64,000 nt of DNA from Thermincola carboxydiphila (GCA_016841045.1 JAENZX010000002.1:211412-275411), one strand, 5' to 3'. Positions 1 through 10,011 are shown, counted from the stretch's first letter. Numbers and translations are program-made. Notes: a model not told the origin generated them from the sequence alone.

Positions 1-1
1 G

Positions 2-145
2 GGCACCGGTGGTAATCAAGGGCAGAATCAGACCGGCGGAGGCACCGGAGATAATCAAGGGCAGAATCAGACCGGCGGGGGCACCGGTGGTAATCAAGGG
101 CAAAATCAGTCCGGCGAAGGCACAGGTGGCAGTGAAGTACAGTAA
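2..145 (+). CDS. C-terminal end of a Gly/Asn/Gln repeat protein (partial)
   Basis: This open frame runs in from the left edge and stops with TAA at 143-145. It encodes three near-identical 13-residue repeats of the form GTGGNQGQNQTGG (39 bp each), then a short GTGGSEVQ tail. The composition is low-complexity, hydrophilic and flexible, as in surface, spore-coat or linker regions. The body of the gene lies outside the window, so no function can be given. Repeat number is likely to vary between strains because the DNA copies are almost identical. Confidence 0.6.
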   Translation, partial: GTGGNQGQNQTGGGTGDNQGQNQTGGGTGGNQGQNQSGEGTGGSEVQ

Positions 146-159
146 CCGATATTTAGTAA

Positions 160-1245
160 CTAACGGTGTCGCGTAAGCAGTTTGATTTTTTGCGCAATAG
201 GGAAGATGAAAAGCATTAGCAAGAAGACGAGAGAAATGTAGCCGATTAGGGGGTACAACGTTCCGACAAGACCGGAGAAGCCTGCCTGGCTTAAGCCCAG
301 GGCAAGAAACATCAAGATGACAGTAGTTCTTAAATAACTGTATCCGGTAAACTCTGCAACCCTTACAGAAAGACCGAAAATAGTCCCGATTATAGTAGTG
401 AAGATTTCGGCCCAAAGAACAAGGGAAAAAACAAACTGTATTATTGTTGAAAAATGCCTGACCAAATACAGGCTGGGTATTTCAAAAAGTGCTGATGTAG
501 GATAGTGACTAAGTATAGCCAGGTTAATAAACATAGCAAGTGAACCGAGACCGAGGCCGCCAATAATTCCTCCAAGGATAATAGGCCTTCGGTCTTTTAT
601 TTCACTCCCAAGTGGTGCCAGGACACAGACACTTAGAGTTATATTATAGGATGCGTAAAGCAGGGAGGACAAAAGCCAGTGTGAAGCAGCTCCTCTACCG
701 GCAGGGATAAAGTCTTTAAGGGCAGCTGTTAGACTTTCAATGGAAAGAGCCGGTAAAGTGGCCAGTAAGCAAAAGGCAATCATAAAGGGCACTACTATTG
801 AGTTGGCCTTGATAATACCTTTAAGACCAAAGAGGACTGTCAGAATTGTTATAACCAGGGTCAAACTAGTCCCAAACCAAAAGGAAATTCCCCACTGCTG
901 AAGAAATACTGCGCCGGAACCCGCAAGCATTACACTTAGGGTCCCAAAAAGAAAGAGGCTGAGTAAAAGGTCCATAAAAGGACCAATATGTTTACCGCAA
1001 ACGACTCTGATAACTTCCCCAAAAGACACAGCTCTCAGTTTACTGCTGATAATCATTATCATGGTACCGGACACACAAAACAGAAGACAGCTTAGGAAAA
1101 GACCAAGTATTCCGTCAGCTCCAAAGTGGGAAAAAAATTTCAAAAGTTCCTGTCCCGAGGCAAAGCCGGCGCCTACAATTGTTCCAACAAAGGTAGTCGC
1201 CACCTTCCAGGTATCTTTAGCAACATTGCTTACGTGTTGTGTCAT
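160..1245 (-). CDS. YkvI-like multi-pass membrane transporter
   Basis: The 361-residue protein is hydrophobic throughout, with about ten predicted membrane segments. An N-terminal GAGFASGQE motif lies in the first helix and is typical of YkvI-type proteins, an APC/LeuT-fold branch of unknown substrate. The open frame could begin at a TTG at 1263. The ATG at 1245 is preferred because an AAAGGAG ribosome site lies about 8 bases upstream of it. The gene is monocistronic on the minus strand, downstream of the SIR2-like gene and separated from it by a strong terminator. The family is seen clearly; the transported substrate is unknown. Confidence 0.8.
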   Translation of the reverse strand: MTQHVSNVAKDTWKVATTFVGTIVGAGFASGQELLKFFSHFGADGILGLFLSCLLFCVSGTMIMIISSKLRAVSFGEVIRVVCGKHIGPFMDLLLSLFLFGTLSVMLAGSGAVFLQQWGISFWFGTSLTLVITILTVLFGLKGIIKANSIVVPFMIAFCLLATLPALSIESLTAALKDFIPAGRGAASHWLLSSLLYASYNITLSVCVLAPLGSEIKDRRPIILGGIIGGLGLGSLAMFINLAILSHYPTSALFEIPSLYLVRHFSTIIQFVFSLVLWAEIFTTIIGTIFGLSVRVAEFTGYSYLRTTVILMFLALGLSQAGFSGLVGTLYPLIGYISLVFLLMLFIFPIAQKIKLLTRHR

Positions 1246-1317
1246 TTTAGCACTCCTTTTCAAACCCTTTAAAGAAAATATATATAAAATACTTCAAAAA
1301 GATTACCCGAAACATAA

Positions 1318-1362
1318 ATAAAAGGGTTATGTCTGCCGTTTGGCAAGCATAACCCTTTTATT
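1318..1362 (-). terminator. Rho-independent terminator after the SIR2-like gene
   Basis: An AAAAGGGTTATG arm pairs with CATAACCCTTTT, giving a stem of about 12 bp followed by a T-rich run on the minus strand. It begins inside the stop codon region of the SIR2-like gene. It insulates that gene from the YkvI-like gene. Confidence 0.8.
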
Positions 1363-2290
1363 TTTCTACTCTGTGTCTTGTCTCTGTACGTATCCACTGC
1401 TCAAAACCAATCCTTGTATTGATGAGGTTATTTTGATATATCTGCCTAAACCTGCCGTCATTCAGCCTGGGTCCGCAGATGAGATGAACAGGCTGATTTT
1501 TTTGGGCCAGGCGTTTACCAAAATCAAAAAGCTGGTATGATAAGATGTCTGCCTCAGGCATGGAATATCCGATAAAATACAATTCATCTGTGTCTCTTAA
1601 AGCCTCCAGTGCGTGAAACCAAAGATTCCGGAGAACGGGAAGTGTATAAGACTTAAAGAGTGTTGGAGCAATAATAAAGTGACGCAGGCTGACTGAATCG
1701 CCCTTATTGTCGCATGTTCCGCAGAAAGATTTAGACCTGTTTGCAAACTGATATATTTCACCGCATAAAGGGCAGTAATAAAGATTGATTGATCCATGAA
1801 GCTTTAAGAGCCTTACTGATTCCATTTCAAGCTCATCAGGTCTTATACAATAGCTATAGTTTTTACCGCATAGTTTAAGCAATTGTTCTACTACCAGGTC
1901 ATAGTTAAAAGATATAATTACATCATTCTGCTTCACCAGTTTTCCAAAATCAGTGTATAATTCACGGCTTGCGTTGGTGTTTTCCGGGTTAAGAAGTTTA
2001 ATGAACTCACCTATCAATAGTTCTTCGAAAAGCGAAACATTATTATAATCTACATGTGCGTAAGGTTTATAGTGTCTGATGAGGTCAAGGCGACTTAGAA
2101 CTTCTTCCAGTCCGGAGGTATTGACCCAGTTTTTTTCTTTACGGAAGAGGAAATCACTGAGAAAGTCTTTTAGTTGTGTTATTTTTGTATCCTGGTGCTC
2201 AGGTGAAAAAATTGCCGGTAGAACGGCGCGGGACAGCGGTGCACCGGCATAGGTCGAAAAACCGGAACCCAATATATAAACCCGTTTCAT
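1358..2290 (-). CDS. SIR2-like NAD-binding protein with zinc ribbon
   Basis: This 310-residue protein has a SIR2/Rossmann-type fold. The N-terminal glycine motif is GSGFSTYAGAP (residues 8-18), followed by FNYD (128-131) and LHGS with a candidate catalytic His165. A four-Cys zinc ribbon (C173, C176, C190, C193) and a C-terminal GYSMPEAD segment (241-248) complete it. The ATG at 2290 has GGAGGT at good spacing, so the longer reading from 2317 is rejected. SIR2-like domains in bacteria are either deacylases or NAD-depleting effectors. This stand-alone form lacks a visible partner, so I cannot decide between the two. Confidence 0.75.
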   Translation of the reverse strand: MKRVYILGSGFSTYAGAPLSRAVLPAIFSPEHQDTKITQLKDFLSDFLFRKEKNWVNTSGLEEVLSRLDLIRHYKPYAHVDYNNVSLFEELLIGEFIKLLNPENTNASRELYTDFGKLVKQNDVIISFNYDLVVEQLLKLCGKNYSYCIRPDELEMESVRLLKLHGSINLYYCPLCGEIYQFANRSKSFCGTCDNKGDSVSLRHFIIAPTLFKSYTLPVLRNLWFHALEALRDTDELYFIGYSMPEADILSYQLFDFGKRLAQKNQPVHLICGPRLNDGRFRQIYQNNLINTRIGFEQWIRTETRHRVEK

Positions 2291-2430
2291 AATAACCTCC
2301 AATGTGTAATCAAACACTTATAGGTTTAGGTTTTTCTAGCACCTTTATACCTTGACCATGAGAATTTGCTTTGATATACTAGTCCTTACAAGCTTTAAGA
2401 TGACTTAATATTTGTTTATGAGGGTATTCT

Positions 2431-3447
2431 ATGGAAAGATTAACTGAAAGAGAAAAGGAGATACTCGGAATACTTAGAAACAACCCTATGATTTCCCAGG
2501 AAGAACTGGCAGAACTTGTAGGGGTTACCAGGTCTGCAGCGGCAGTACATATCTCCAATCTGACAAAAAAGGGGCACATACTGGGCCGGGGTTATGTTTT
2601 TAATGATAGATCTTCGGTTTTTGTAGCTGGGCCTGTTTTTATGGAAGTAGATGCCTTTAACAATTCTGAAGGTCAAGAACTGGTGGACATAAAAATTGGC
2701 GGCCAGGGGTACGGGGTAGCCCGGTACCTGTCATCTCTTGGTGTACCTGTTTCGTTTGTAAGTGTTCTTGGCAGGGACGAATGGGGCAAAACTGTCACAG
2801 CGAACCTCCGGGAATATGGTGTTGATACAACGTACCTTTTTACACAGAGAGAGCTTCCTACTCCCAGACGTGTTATTTTCAGGAATAATTCTGAAGCACC
2901 AAAAATAGTTACAGACAGGCGTTCATTGGACAAACTTGGTCTTGAGAGCCTTAATACTTTAACATCGGCAGTGAAAGCCAGCCGGGCAGTCTTGCTGGAT
3001 GCCTCTATGCCGTTGGATATACTAAACTTTTTTACCAGTTTGGCGACAGAAGCCGGAATTAATGCATGTGTTTTTGCTACGGAGGGTAGTGCTTTGGAAT
3101 CACTAAAGCAAAATGACCTCCCGCTGTTTTTAGCAGTAGTTTCAAAGTCAGATGCAGAAATTGCTTCGGGCATTAAAATAAGAGATCTTGATGATGGGCT
3201 TCTAGCGGGGGAACATATTGCCGGATTAGGTTTTGAGTCTGTAGTAGTAATTGTCCCAGGGCAGGGGGTCTGCTCTACCGGCAGCTTGGAGAAGGTCACT
3301 GTCGGACTACCGCCTGGACAAAGTAATTTCCAGCAAATATGTATTGAAAGAATGATTGCCAACCTAACTGTTAACATTTTACAGGGGTATGATTTTCGCC
3401 AAAACCTGCGTCTGGCCATGGCAAATGCACTATCTGAAAAATGCTAA
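2431..3447 (+). CDS. HTH domain fused to a PfkB-type sugar/nucleoside kinase fold
   Basis: The 338-residue protein begins with a winged-helix HTH (residues 1-55; EKEILGILRNNPMISQEEL). A PfkB/ribokinase fold follows with the GGQGYGVARYL substrate motif at 90-100. The same HTH-PfkB order occurs in the PsuK/YeiC-type branch. The usual C-terminal GAGD anion-hole and catalytic motif is not visible: the equivalent stretch reads GLPPGQSNFQQ. The protein may therefore bind a sugar or nucleoside without phosphorylating it and act as a ligand-sensing regulator. The start is an ATG after GAGGG. Confidence 0.75.
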   Translation: MERLTEREKEILGILRNNPMISQEELAELVGVTRSAAAVHISNLTKKGHILGRGYVFNDRSSVFVAGPVFMEVDAFNNSEGQELVDIKIGGQGYGVARYLSSLGVPVSFVSVLGRDEWGKTVTANLREYGVDTTYLFTQRELPTPRRVIFRNNSEAPKIVTDRRSLDKLGLESLNTLTSAVKASRAVLLDASMPLDILNFFTSLATEAGINACVFATEGSALESLKQNDLPLFLAVVSKSDAEIASGIKIRDLDDGLLAGEHIAGLGFESVVVIVPGQGVCSTGSLEKVTVGLPPGQSNFQQICIERMIANLTVNILQGYDFRQNLRLAMANALSEKC

Positions 3448-3521
3448 AAAATTTAACTAAATCCTAAAAGAAGGAAAAAGTTGACTGGTGTCGAATTATA
3501 GCGATTTGGAAAGGTGATTTC

Positions 3522-4562
3522 ATGTCCAAAGAGATTACGGTTAGCGAGGCTCTGGCTTTGCCGGGAGCTAAACTCATAGATGTACGTTCTGAGTCTGAGT
3601 TTACAGAAGCTACGCTACCTGGGGCTTTAAACATTCCATTACTTAGGGATGAAGAAAGGATAATGGTAGGAACCCTTTATAAAAACGAGGGTGTAGACAT
3701 CGCCAGGCGGCATGGAATTGATTTTGTTGCTCCAAGGCTGCCTCAGATGGTTCAACAATTTAAGGAGGCCTCCGGGGGAGCTCCATTAGTCGTTTTTTGT
3801 TGGCGCGGCGGTATGCGCAGTAAATCCATATGCTCAGTCCTTGAATCAGTCGGTTTACCGGTGTTTAGGCTTATTGGAGGCTATAAAGCTTACAGGCGAT
3901 ATGTTAACGAGTACCTTAACCGACCATTGCCACACAAAGTTGTTGTCATTCACGGTTTAACAGGAGTGGGAAAAACTGAGCTGCTGCAGGAACTGCGAAA
4001 GATGGACTTACCTTCTGTTGATCTGGAAGGACTTGCCAGCAATCGCGGTTCAGTGTTTGGACAGATAGGTCTTAAACCTCAGCCAAGTCAGAAAATGTTT
4101 GACGGGCTATTGGTTCAGGAACTCGCTTTTTGGGAATCTATAGGATATATAATTGTTGAATGTGAAAGTAAGCGGATTGGGAGAATCATTCTTCCAGGCT
4201 CTCTTGTGCAGGGGATGAAGTCAGCTGTAAGAATCTTAGCTTATTCTTCTATCGAGGCCCGTACGGAAAGGATAATCAGAATTTATGGCGGCTCTTCTGA
4301 CCAAAACAGGGAGGAGCTAAAAAAAGCTATAGGTTCGCTAAATCAACGGTTGGGCAGGAATAAAGTTGTAGAATTAAATGAAATGCTTGATAAGGGTAAT
4401 ATCAATCAGGTTGTGCAATATCTTCTTATTAGCTACTATGATCCTTTGTACAAATACCCAAGTCAACCGTCGGACGAATATGATTTTAGTGTAGACACAG
4501 ATGATATAAAAGCTGCTGCCGAGAAGATAAAAATTTTTTTGCGGAGGAAAATGCTCCGGTAA
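3522..4562 (+). CDS. mnmH: tRNA 2-selenouridine synthase
   Basis: MnmH (SelU/YbbB) replaces the 2-thio sulphur of wobble 2-thiouridine in Lys, Glu and Gln tRNAs with selenium, using selenophosphate. The 346-residue length fits. An N-terminal rhodanese domain has catalytic Cys93 in CWRGGMRS, and a P-loop domain has GLTGVGKT at 145-152. The start has a GGAAAGGTG ribosome site. It is the first of three closely spaced + genes (mnmH, rodZ-like, yajQ). Its presence implies selenophosphate synthesis elsewhere in the genome, which agrees with the candidate selenoprotein at 21.7-22.0 kb. Confidence 0.9.
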   Translation: MSKEITVSEALALPGAKLIDVRSESEFTEATLPGALNIPLLRDEERIMVGTLYKNEGVDIARRHGIDFVAPRLPQMVQQFKEASGGAPLVVFCWRGGMRSKSICSVLESVGLPVFRLIGGYKAYRRYVNEYLNRPLPHKVVVIHGLTGVGKTELLQELRKMDLPSVDLEGLASNRGSVFGQIGLKPQPSQKMFDGLLVQELAFWESIGYIIVECESKRIGRIILPGSLVQGMKSAVRILAYSSIEARTERIIRIYGGSSDQNREELKKAIGSLNQRLGRNKVVELNEMLDKGNINQVVQYLLISYYDPLYKYPSQPSDEYDFSVDTDDIKAAAEKIKIFLRRKMLR

Positions 4563-4588
4563 ATATTCTGTGATTTGGAGGTGATATA

Positions 4589-5437
4589 ATGCAAAGTATA
4601 GGCGAAGCCCTTAAAAATGCACGGGAACAAAAAGGAATCAGTCTGGAACAGGCTGAAGAAGATACAAAGATAAGAAAAAGATATCTTCAGGCGCTTGAAG
4701 ACGGCGAATACAGTATAATTCCCGGCAGTGTATATGTAAAAGGTTTTTTACGTAACTACGCCAATTACCTTGGATTAAATCAGGAAGAAATCATGATAGA
4801 ATATAAGCTTCTGAACTCTCCCGTAAGGGAAAACGGGCCACGTACCGATATTCAGGAAGCAATTAATAAAAGGCGCACAAGCAACAGGACCAACAGAAGG
4901 GCGAATATGATAACAGTGGTTGTTGCTCTTATTGCCTTATCAACATATGCGATTTATAGTTTTGTTTTTACCAGGCCCCAGGAAAGCCCCGATGCCAACC
5001 AGAACAAGGGACCTGTGCAGACAGAAAAACCTCTTCAGACTAATAATAAGCAGAATAAGGGTGCTGAAAAAAGTAACAATAAAATTAACGATAAACCTGG
5101 TACTGAAGACAATAAGGCAGGTATGCCGGACCAAGCCACTCCAGAAAAGATTGATTTAGTTGAAGGACCGGATGGTAAAATACCGGTGGCTGGAGATCAG
5201 GTTAAGGTTGTTCTCAAAGGTAATAAACAACCCTCGTGGGCAAGAGTTACTGTTGACGGGCGGATCATATTTACCGGTGAGATAAAACCTGGAGAAGTAA
5301 AGACTTATACCGGGAATAACGGTGTTAAGATCAGACTGGGTAATGCCGGTGGGGTTGAAGTCAATGTTAACGGTCAGGAACTGGGAACTCTAGGCTCCTT
5401 TGGGGAAGTTGTAGATAAAGAGTATTTAAAAGAATAA
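4589..5437 (+). CDS. RodZ-like membrane-anchored HTH protein
   Basis: The 282-residue protein has an N-terminal HTH_25 domain (residues 1-70, starting [19 protein letters not shown]). One membrane helix lies at about 107-127. A low-complexity Asn/Lys/Pro linker (130-185) precedes a C-terminal DUF4115 beta domain. This is the standard architecture of RodZ/YmfM, which links MreB filaments to the membrane in rod-shaped cells. The start has a GGAGGTGAT site 8 bases upstream. It lies 26 bases after mnmH and 19 before yajQ, so co-transcription is likely. Confidence 0.85.
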   Translation: MQSIGEALKNAREQKGISLEQAEEDTKIRKRYLQALEDGEYSIIPGSVYVKGFLRNYANYLGLNQEEIMIEYKLLNSPVRENGPRTDIQEAINKRRTSNRTNRRANMITVVVALIALSTYAIYSFVFTRPQESPDANQNKGPVQTEKPLQTNNKQNKGAEKSNNKINDKPGTEDNKAGMPDQATPEKIDLVEGPDGKIPVAGDQVKVVLKGNKQPSWARVTVDGRIIFTGEIKPGEVKTYTGNNGVKIRLGNAGGVEVNVNGQELGTLGSFGEVVDKEYLKE

Positions 5438-5456
5438 TCAATGGAGGCGATATTCT

Positions 5457-5954
5457 ATGGCAAAAGAAAACTCCTTTGACGTTGTTTCAGAGGTAAGCAT
5501 GCAGGAAATTGACAATGCGCTTAATCAGGCAAGGAGAGAAATCGAGACTCGTTTTGATTTTAAAGACAGCAAAAGCGAAATCAAATACGAGAATGACGTT
5601 ATTACTTTGATTTCTGATGATGATTTCAAACTAAAGAATGTTGTCGATATTTTGGAAAGTAAAATGGTTAAAAGGGGTATTGACTTAAAAACCTTAAAGT
5701 ATGGGAAGGTTGAACCGGCGTCAGGTAATACAGTACGCCAGCAAGTAAATATTCAACAGGGTATAGATGCCGATTTGGCTAAACAAATTGTTAAAGATAT
5801 TAAGAATTCCAAGATAAAAGTTCAGGCTTCAATCCAGGGTGATAAGGTCCGGGTTTCAGGCAAGGAAAGGGACGACTTACAAAAGGTAATCCAGATGCTT
5901 AAGGATAAAGATTACGAAGTCCCACTCCAGTTTACTAATTATCGTTCAAACTAA
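5457..5954 (+). CDS. YajQ-family nucleotide-binding protein
   Basis: At 165 residues it has the full YajQ length and the conserved opening [19 protein letters not shown]. YajQ proteins have two ferredoxin-like RNA-binding-type domains. A Xanthomonas member binds cyclic di-GMP; whether this one does is not known. A GGPGGCGAT-class ribosome site (GGAGGCGAT) precedes the ATG. A diguanylate cyclase is encoded 8 kb downstream, but nothing in the sequence links the two. Confidence 0.85.
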   Translation: MAKENSFDVVSEVSMQEIDNALNQARREIETRFDFKDSKSEIKYENDVITLISDDDFKLKNVVDILESKMVKRGIDLKTLKYGKVEPASGNTVRQQVNIQQGIDADLAKQIVKDIKNSKIKVQASIQGDKVRVSGKERDDLQKVIQMLKDKDYEVPLQFTNYRSN

Positions 5955-5994
5955 TTTAACACAACCAATTTAACAAAGCTAATTAAACTACCCG

Positions 5995-6022
5995 TTGACA
6001 TTGGAAAAAAATGTGTTACAAT
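5995..6022 (+). promoter_or_regulatory. Sigma-A-type promoter of the Rrf2 gene
   Basis: A consensus TTGACA (5995-6000) and TACAAT (6017-6022) are separated by 16 bp, about 65 bp upstream of the Rrf2 start. It is the only good promoter in the gap after yajQ. Confidence 0.65.
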
Positions 6023-6088
6023 TAAACTATACTAAGCGGGTAAACAAACGGATAATCAATTAGGTAAAAAGTAAGGCGGGGAGATAAA

Positions 6089-6496
6089 GTGAACATTAAT
6101 CAGGCTACAGACTATGCATTCAGAGCAGTCCTTTTCCTTGCCAAGCAGCCATCTGGAAAGGTGGTGGAGGCTCAGCACATATCACGGCAAGAAGTTATAC
6201 CCATGCGATTTTTACTTAAAATTATGCCTTCTCTGATTAAGGCAGGGATTGTAAGGTCCCAGCGCGGAGTTGGCGGTGGTTATATGCTCGCTAAGAGTCC
6301 TGCGGAAATAACTTTTTTGAATATTGTAGAAGCCGTTGAGGGACCAATTCACATTAACCGGTGTCTTGAGGATTTTGATTACTGCAGCAAAAAGGGTGCT
6401 CCCGAATGCCAGGTTCACAGGGCCCTTGCTGGCGTACAGCAAAAACTCGTTAGTGAGTTAGATCGCATTAATTTTGCAGATATTCTGCAAGAGTAA
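6089..6496 (+). CDS. Rrf2-family transcriptional regulator
   Basis: This 135-residue winged-helix protein has the Rrf2 signature: ATDYAFRA at the N terminus, then RSQRGVGGGYMLAK in the wing. Three Cys residues (C92, C99, C107) in the C-terminal loop match the spacing used for Fe-S ligation in IscR/NsrR/RsrR-like members, so a redox- or Fe-S-sensing role is likely. The start is a GTG after GGGGAG. Its target is not evident. It is monocistronic, with its own promoter and terminator. Confidence 0.85.
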   Translation: MNINQATDYAFRAVLFLAKQPSGKVVEAQHISRQEVIPMRFLLKIMPSLIKAGIVRSQRGVGGGYMLAKSPAEITFLNIVEAVEGPIHINRCLEDFDYCSKKGAPECQVHRALAGVQQKLVSELDRINFADILQE

Positions 6497-6561
6497 AAAT
6501 TTTACCCCAAAACTACACCAAAACGGTAATCAAGAGGCGGTGTGAAGCAAGTGAATTCCGA

Positions 6562-6597
6562 GGGCAGTCTGACAAAGCAGACTGTCTATTTTTTTTA
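6562..6597 (+). terminator. Terminator after the Rrf2 gene
   Basis: GGCAGTCTG and CAGACTGTC arms with a six-base loop are followed by a run of eight T residues. Confidence 0.85.
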
Positions 6598-6694
6598 GAC
6601 TCAAGGGTCAACTATGTCATTTGATAATTGGTTTGCGTCACCAAACCTTCCTTCATTGTCAATTGTCAATTATTCATATTCACTCCCCACTATT

Positions 6695-6722
6695 TTTGCA
6701 TCCCGCTCCAATCATGATATAA
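6695..6722 (+). promoter_or_regulatory. Probable promoter of the YgiQ-type gene
   Basis: A perfect TATAAT (6717-6722) has a weak TTTGCA at 6695-6700, 16 bp upstream. It lies 30 bp before the chosen GTG start, giving a short leader. Confidence 0.5.
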
Positions 6723-6751
6723 TAAGAAAAATATGAATTCAGGTGAAAAAA

Positions 6752-8539
6752 GTGGATTTCAACAGATATCTTCCTATGACAAAAGAAGAAATGAATGAAC
6801 GCGGATGGCATTATGTTGATTTTTTAATTATAACAGGAGATGCCTATGTAGATCATCCCAGCTTCGGCAGCGCCATAATCGGGAGGCTGCTTGAAAGTAT
6901 GGGGTATAAGGTGGGAATAATTGCCCAGCCAAACTGGCGAAAGAAAGAAGCTTTTACCGCTTTGGGTAAACCGAGGTATGCGTGTCTTGTAACAGCAGGC
7001 AACCTTGATTCAATGGTTAACAATTATACAGGCAACAAGAAGCCAAGACATGAGGATCTCTATTCTCCCGGAGGTAAGACAGGCCGCCGGCCGGACAGGG
7101 CTGCCATTGTCTATTGTAATAAGATTAAAGAAGTTTGGTCAGAAGTTCCGCTTATTATTGGGGGGATAGAAGCAAGTCTTCGACGACTGGCGCATTATGA
7201 CTACTGGGACGACGGCGTAAGGCGATCAATATTGCTGGATGCCAGGGCTGACTTACTGGTTTACGGAATGGGCGAAAAACAGATTGAGGAAATAGCTAAG
7301 AGACTCTCCAAAGGAAAGAAAATCGGAGATATAACTGATATTCCAGGGACAGTATATGCCGCCAGGGAAATTCCGGAAGGGAAAGTTGTTAATTTACCTT
7401 CTTTTGAAGAGGTTCGGGATGATAAAAGAAAATATGCTGATGCTTTTGCTCTAACATACCGTGAACAAAATCCTTATAATGGCAAGACTCTTATACAGCC
7501 TCATGGTAACAGGGTAGTTATCCAAAACCCCCCTGCGAAACCGTTTACCACAGAGGATATGGATAAGATTTATGAACTACCTTATATGAGGTCATATCAT
7601 CCATCGTATGAAAAAGCGGGTGGAGTTCCAGCCCTAAAAGAAGTTGAATTTAGTATTACTGCTCAACGTGGTTGTTTTGGTTCCTGTTCCTTTTGTGCTC
7701 TCAATTTTCATCAAGGGTGTATTATTCAGGCCAGAAGTCATGAATCTATCCTCGAAGAAGCAAGGCTGCTTACAACTTTACCCGGTTTCAAAGGCATAAT
7801 ACATGATGTTGGCGGACCAACTGCCAATTTCCGTAAACCAGCCTGTATAAACCAGCAGCGTTCAGGGACGTGCCGCGATAAGCGCTGTCTTCACCCCGAC
7901 AAGTGTAAAAACTTGAAGGTAGATCACTCAGATTTATTGGAACTGCTCAGAATAATAAGAAATTTACCGGGTGTAAAAAAGGTGTTTTTGCGGTCAGGAC
8001 TGCGATACGATTATCTCTTATATGACAAAGATCCGGAAGTGCTTAAGGAAATCTGCAGCCACCATGTGAGTGGGCAGCTTAAAGTTGCTCCGGAGCACAT
8101 TTCTCCTGAAGTACTCAAAATAATGCAGAAACCGGGCCCCCATGTTTATAAGAAATTTGTTCAGAAGTATAAGGAAGTAAACACAAAACTGGGCAAAAAA
8201 CAGTACCTGGTTCCCTATTTTATCGCTTCACATCCAGGCTGTACTTTAAAGGAAGCTGTTAAGCTTGCTGAATACGTCAGAGATATGGGATACAATCCGG
8301 AACAGGTTCAGGATTTTACACCTACTCCGGGAAGCCTCTCAACGTGCATTTATTACAGCGGAATTAACCCATTGACCGGGGAAAGGGTGTATGTCCCCAG
8401 GTCGGTAAAAGAAAGGAAAATGCAAAGAGCACTGCTGCAGTACCGTAATCCGGCAAATAGAGAACTGGTGAAAGAAGCGCTCAAAAAGGCGGGACGACAG
8501 GATCTAATAGGAAAAGGCCCCAAATGCCTGGTCTGGTAA
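6752..8539 (+). CDS. YgiQ-family radical SAM protein
   Basis: This is a 595-residue radical SAM enzyme of the YgiQ (UPF0313) family. The [4Fe-4S]-SAM motif CFGSCSFC uses Cys308, Cys312 and Cys315. The conserved N-terminal block [12 protein letters not shown] and the motif [10 protein letters not shown] are present. A second Cys-rich stretch ([12 protein letters not shown]) follows the SAM motif. The reaction is unknown. An in-frame GTG at 6743 also exists, but AGGTGA at 6741-6746 overlaps it and is correctly spaced for the GTG at 6752, which I chose. Confidence 0.85.
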   Translation: MDFNRYLPMTKEEMNERGWHYVDFLIITGDAYVDHPSFGSAIIGRLLESMGYKVGIIAQPNWRKKEAFTALGKPRYACLVTAGNLDSMVNNYTGNKKPRHEDLYSPGGKTGRRPDRAAIVYCNKIKEVWSEVPLIIGGIEASLRRLAHYDYWDDGVRRSILLDARADLLVYGMGEKQIEEIAKRLSKGKKIGDITDIPGTVYAAREIPEGKVVNLPSFEEVRDDKRKYADAFALTYREQNPYNGKTLIQPHGNRVVIQNPPAKPFTTEDMDKIYELPYMRSYHPSYEKAGGVPALKEVEFSITAQRGCFGSCSFCALNFHQGCIIQARSHESILEEARLLTTLPGFKGIIHDVGGPTANFRKPACINQQRSGTCRDKRCLHPDKCKNLKVDHSDLLELLRIIRNLPGVKKVFLRSGLRYDYLLYDKDPEVLKEICSHHVSGQLKVAPEHISPEVLKIMQKPGPHVYKKFVQKYKEVNTKLGKKQYLVPYFIASHPGCTLKEAVKLAEYVRDMGYNPEQVQDFTPTPGSLSTCIYYSGINPLTGERVYVPRSVKERKMQRALLQYRNPANRELVKEALKKAGRQDLIGKGPKCLVW

Positions 8540-8673
8540 AAAATTTTGACATTGCAGTTTGTATACCATATACTAAACTATGTATGTTAAATTTCTTTCC
8601 GTAGTGAAAATGGTGAAAATGAAGGCGCTTGGTTATAAGTGGCCAGGCCTTATTGATAATGGGGGAACATTTA

Positions 8674-10011
8674 GTGCTTAAAGTTGGAGTTATCAGCCTT
8701 GGTTGTGCAAAAAATTCTGTTGATTCGGAAGTTATTATGGGTCTCCTTAAGCAGGATGGATACCAGATTACAGAGCATGAGGAGCAGGCCGATGTCCTGA
8801 TTATAAATACTTGTGGCTTTATTAATTCGGCTAAGGAAGAGTCTGTAAATGCCATTCTGGATGCGGCTCAGTACAAGAAAAAAGGCTCTTGCAAAGCATT
8901 GGTAGTGGCTGGGTGTCTGTCTCAAAGGTACAAAGATGAGCTTTTGGCAGAAATTCCTGAAATTGACGGCCTTATCGGGACAGGTGAGATTCCCCGTATT
9001 GTGAATGTTGTCAGGGAGGCGGTCAGCGGGGAAAGGCCAGCTCATGTAAATACACCCGACTTCATTTATGACCATGAAATGCCGAGAGTTCTTTCAACTC
9101 CGGGGTATACTGCCTATGTAAAAGTTGCTGACGGTTGTGACAACCGGTGCAGTTACTGTGCTATTCCAGGTATAAGAGGAGGTTACCGAAGCAGGACGCT
9201 AGAATCTGTTACTCGGGAAGTATCACTTCTAACGGCAGGAGGAGTCCGGGAAATAAACCTTATTGCTCAGGATACAACCAGGTATGGTTTTGACCTTTAC
9301 GGGGAATACAAACTTGACAGACTTCTAAAGAATCTGGTCGAAATTGACCATTTAACATGGATTAGGGTTTTATATGCATATCCGACCCATTTTACCGATA
9401 ACTTGATTGAAATAATGGCTCGTTCAGAGAAAATTTGTAAGTACCTGGATATTCCACTTCAGCATTCTGATGATAAAATTTTAAAAGCAATGAACAGACG
9501 CGGCAGCAAATATGATATACTAAAACTAATAGAGAAATTAAGGTCAGGCATTCCTGATCTTTCTATAAGAACATCGTTTATTGTCGGATTTCCTGGCGAA
9601 ACAGAGGAGAGCTTTCAAGATTTAGTACAATTTGTCAAAACCGTGCGATTTGACCGGATGGGGGTTTTTACCTATTCGCCCGAAGAAGGCACCACTGCAG
9701 CCGAATTTCCTGGACAGGTCCCTGATGAGGTTAAAGAAGAACGGCGCGATACACTTATGAAAATTCAACAGGAAATTTCTCTTGAAATAAATAAAAGTAA
9801 AATAGAGAAAAATCTGGATGTTTTGATTGAAGGGAAAGATCCTAAGGAAAAAGAATTATATGTTGGGCGGTCTGAGTTTGATGCGCCCGATGTAGACGGA
9901 AGTGTTTTTGTACGCGGGAAGGGACTAAGACCGGGTGATATAATTCCGGTAAAAATTACTCATGCCTATGAGTACGACTTGATTGGAGAGGTCATTAATG
10001 AATCTTCCTAA
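8674..10011 (+). CDS. rimO: Ribosomal protein S12 (uS12) aspartate methylthiotransferase
   Basis: RimO adds a methylthio group to the conserved aspartate of ribosomal protein S12. The 445-residue protein shows the N-terminal UPF0004 domain with cluster ligands Cys11, Cys47 and Cys81. The radical SAM motif CDNRCSYC has Cys155, Cys159 and Cys162, and a C-terminal TRAM-like segment follows. The conserved start VGVISLGCAKNSVDSE fixes the N terminus. The GTG at 8674 has GGGGGAA 8 bases upstream; longer readings from 8629 or 8659 lack a ribosome site. It overlaps pgsA by 14 bases. Confidence 0.93.
   Translation: MLKVGVISLGCAKNSVDSEVIMGLLKQDGYQITEHEEQADVLIINTCGFINSAKEESVNAILDAAQYKKKGSCKALVVAGCLSQRYKDELLAEIPEIDGLIGTGEIPRIVNVVREAVSGERPAHVNTPDFIYDHEMPRVLSTPGYTAYVKVADGCDNRCSYCAIPGIRGGYRSRTLESVTREVSLLTAGGVREINLIAQDTTRYGFDLYGEYKLDRLLKNLVEIDHLTWIRVLYAYPTHFTDNLIEIMARSEKICKYLDIPLQHSDDKILKAMNRRGSKYDILKLIEKLRSGIPDLSIRTSFIVGFPGETEESFQDLVQFVKTVRFDRMGVFTYSPEEGTTAAEFPGQVPDEVKEERRDTLMKIQQEISLEINKSKIEKNLDVLIEGKDPKEKELYVGRSEFDAPDVDGSVFVRGKGLRPGDIIPVKITHAYEYDLIGEVINESS

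Noticed and set aside
2673-3419. A 248-residue minus-strand open frame
   Set aside because: It is the mirror of the HTH-PfkB gene, with a composition typical of an antisense shadow.
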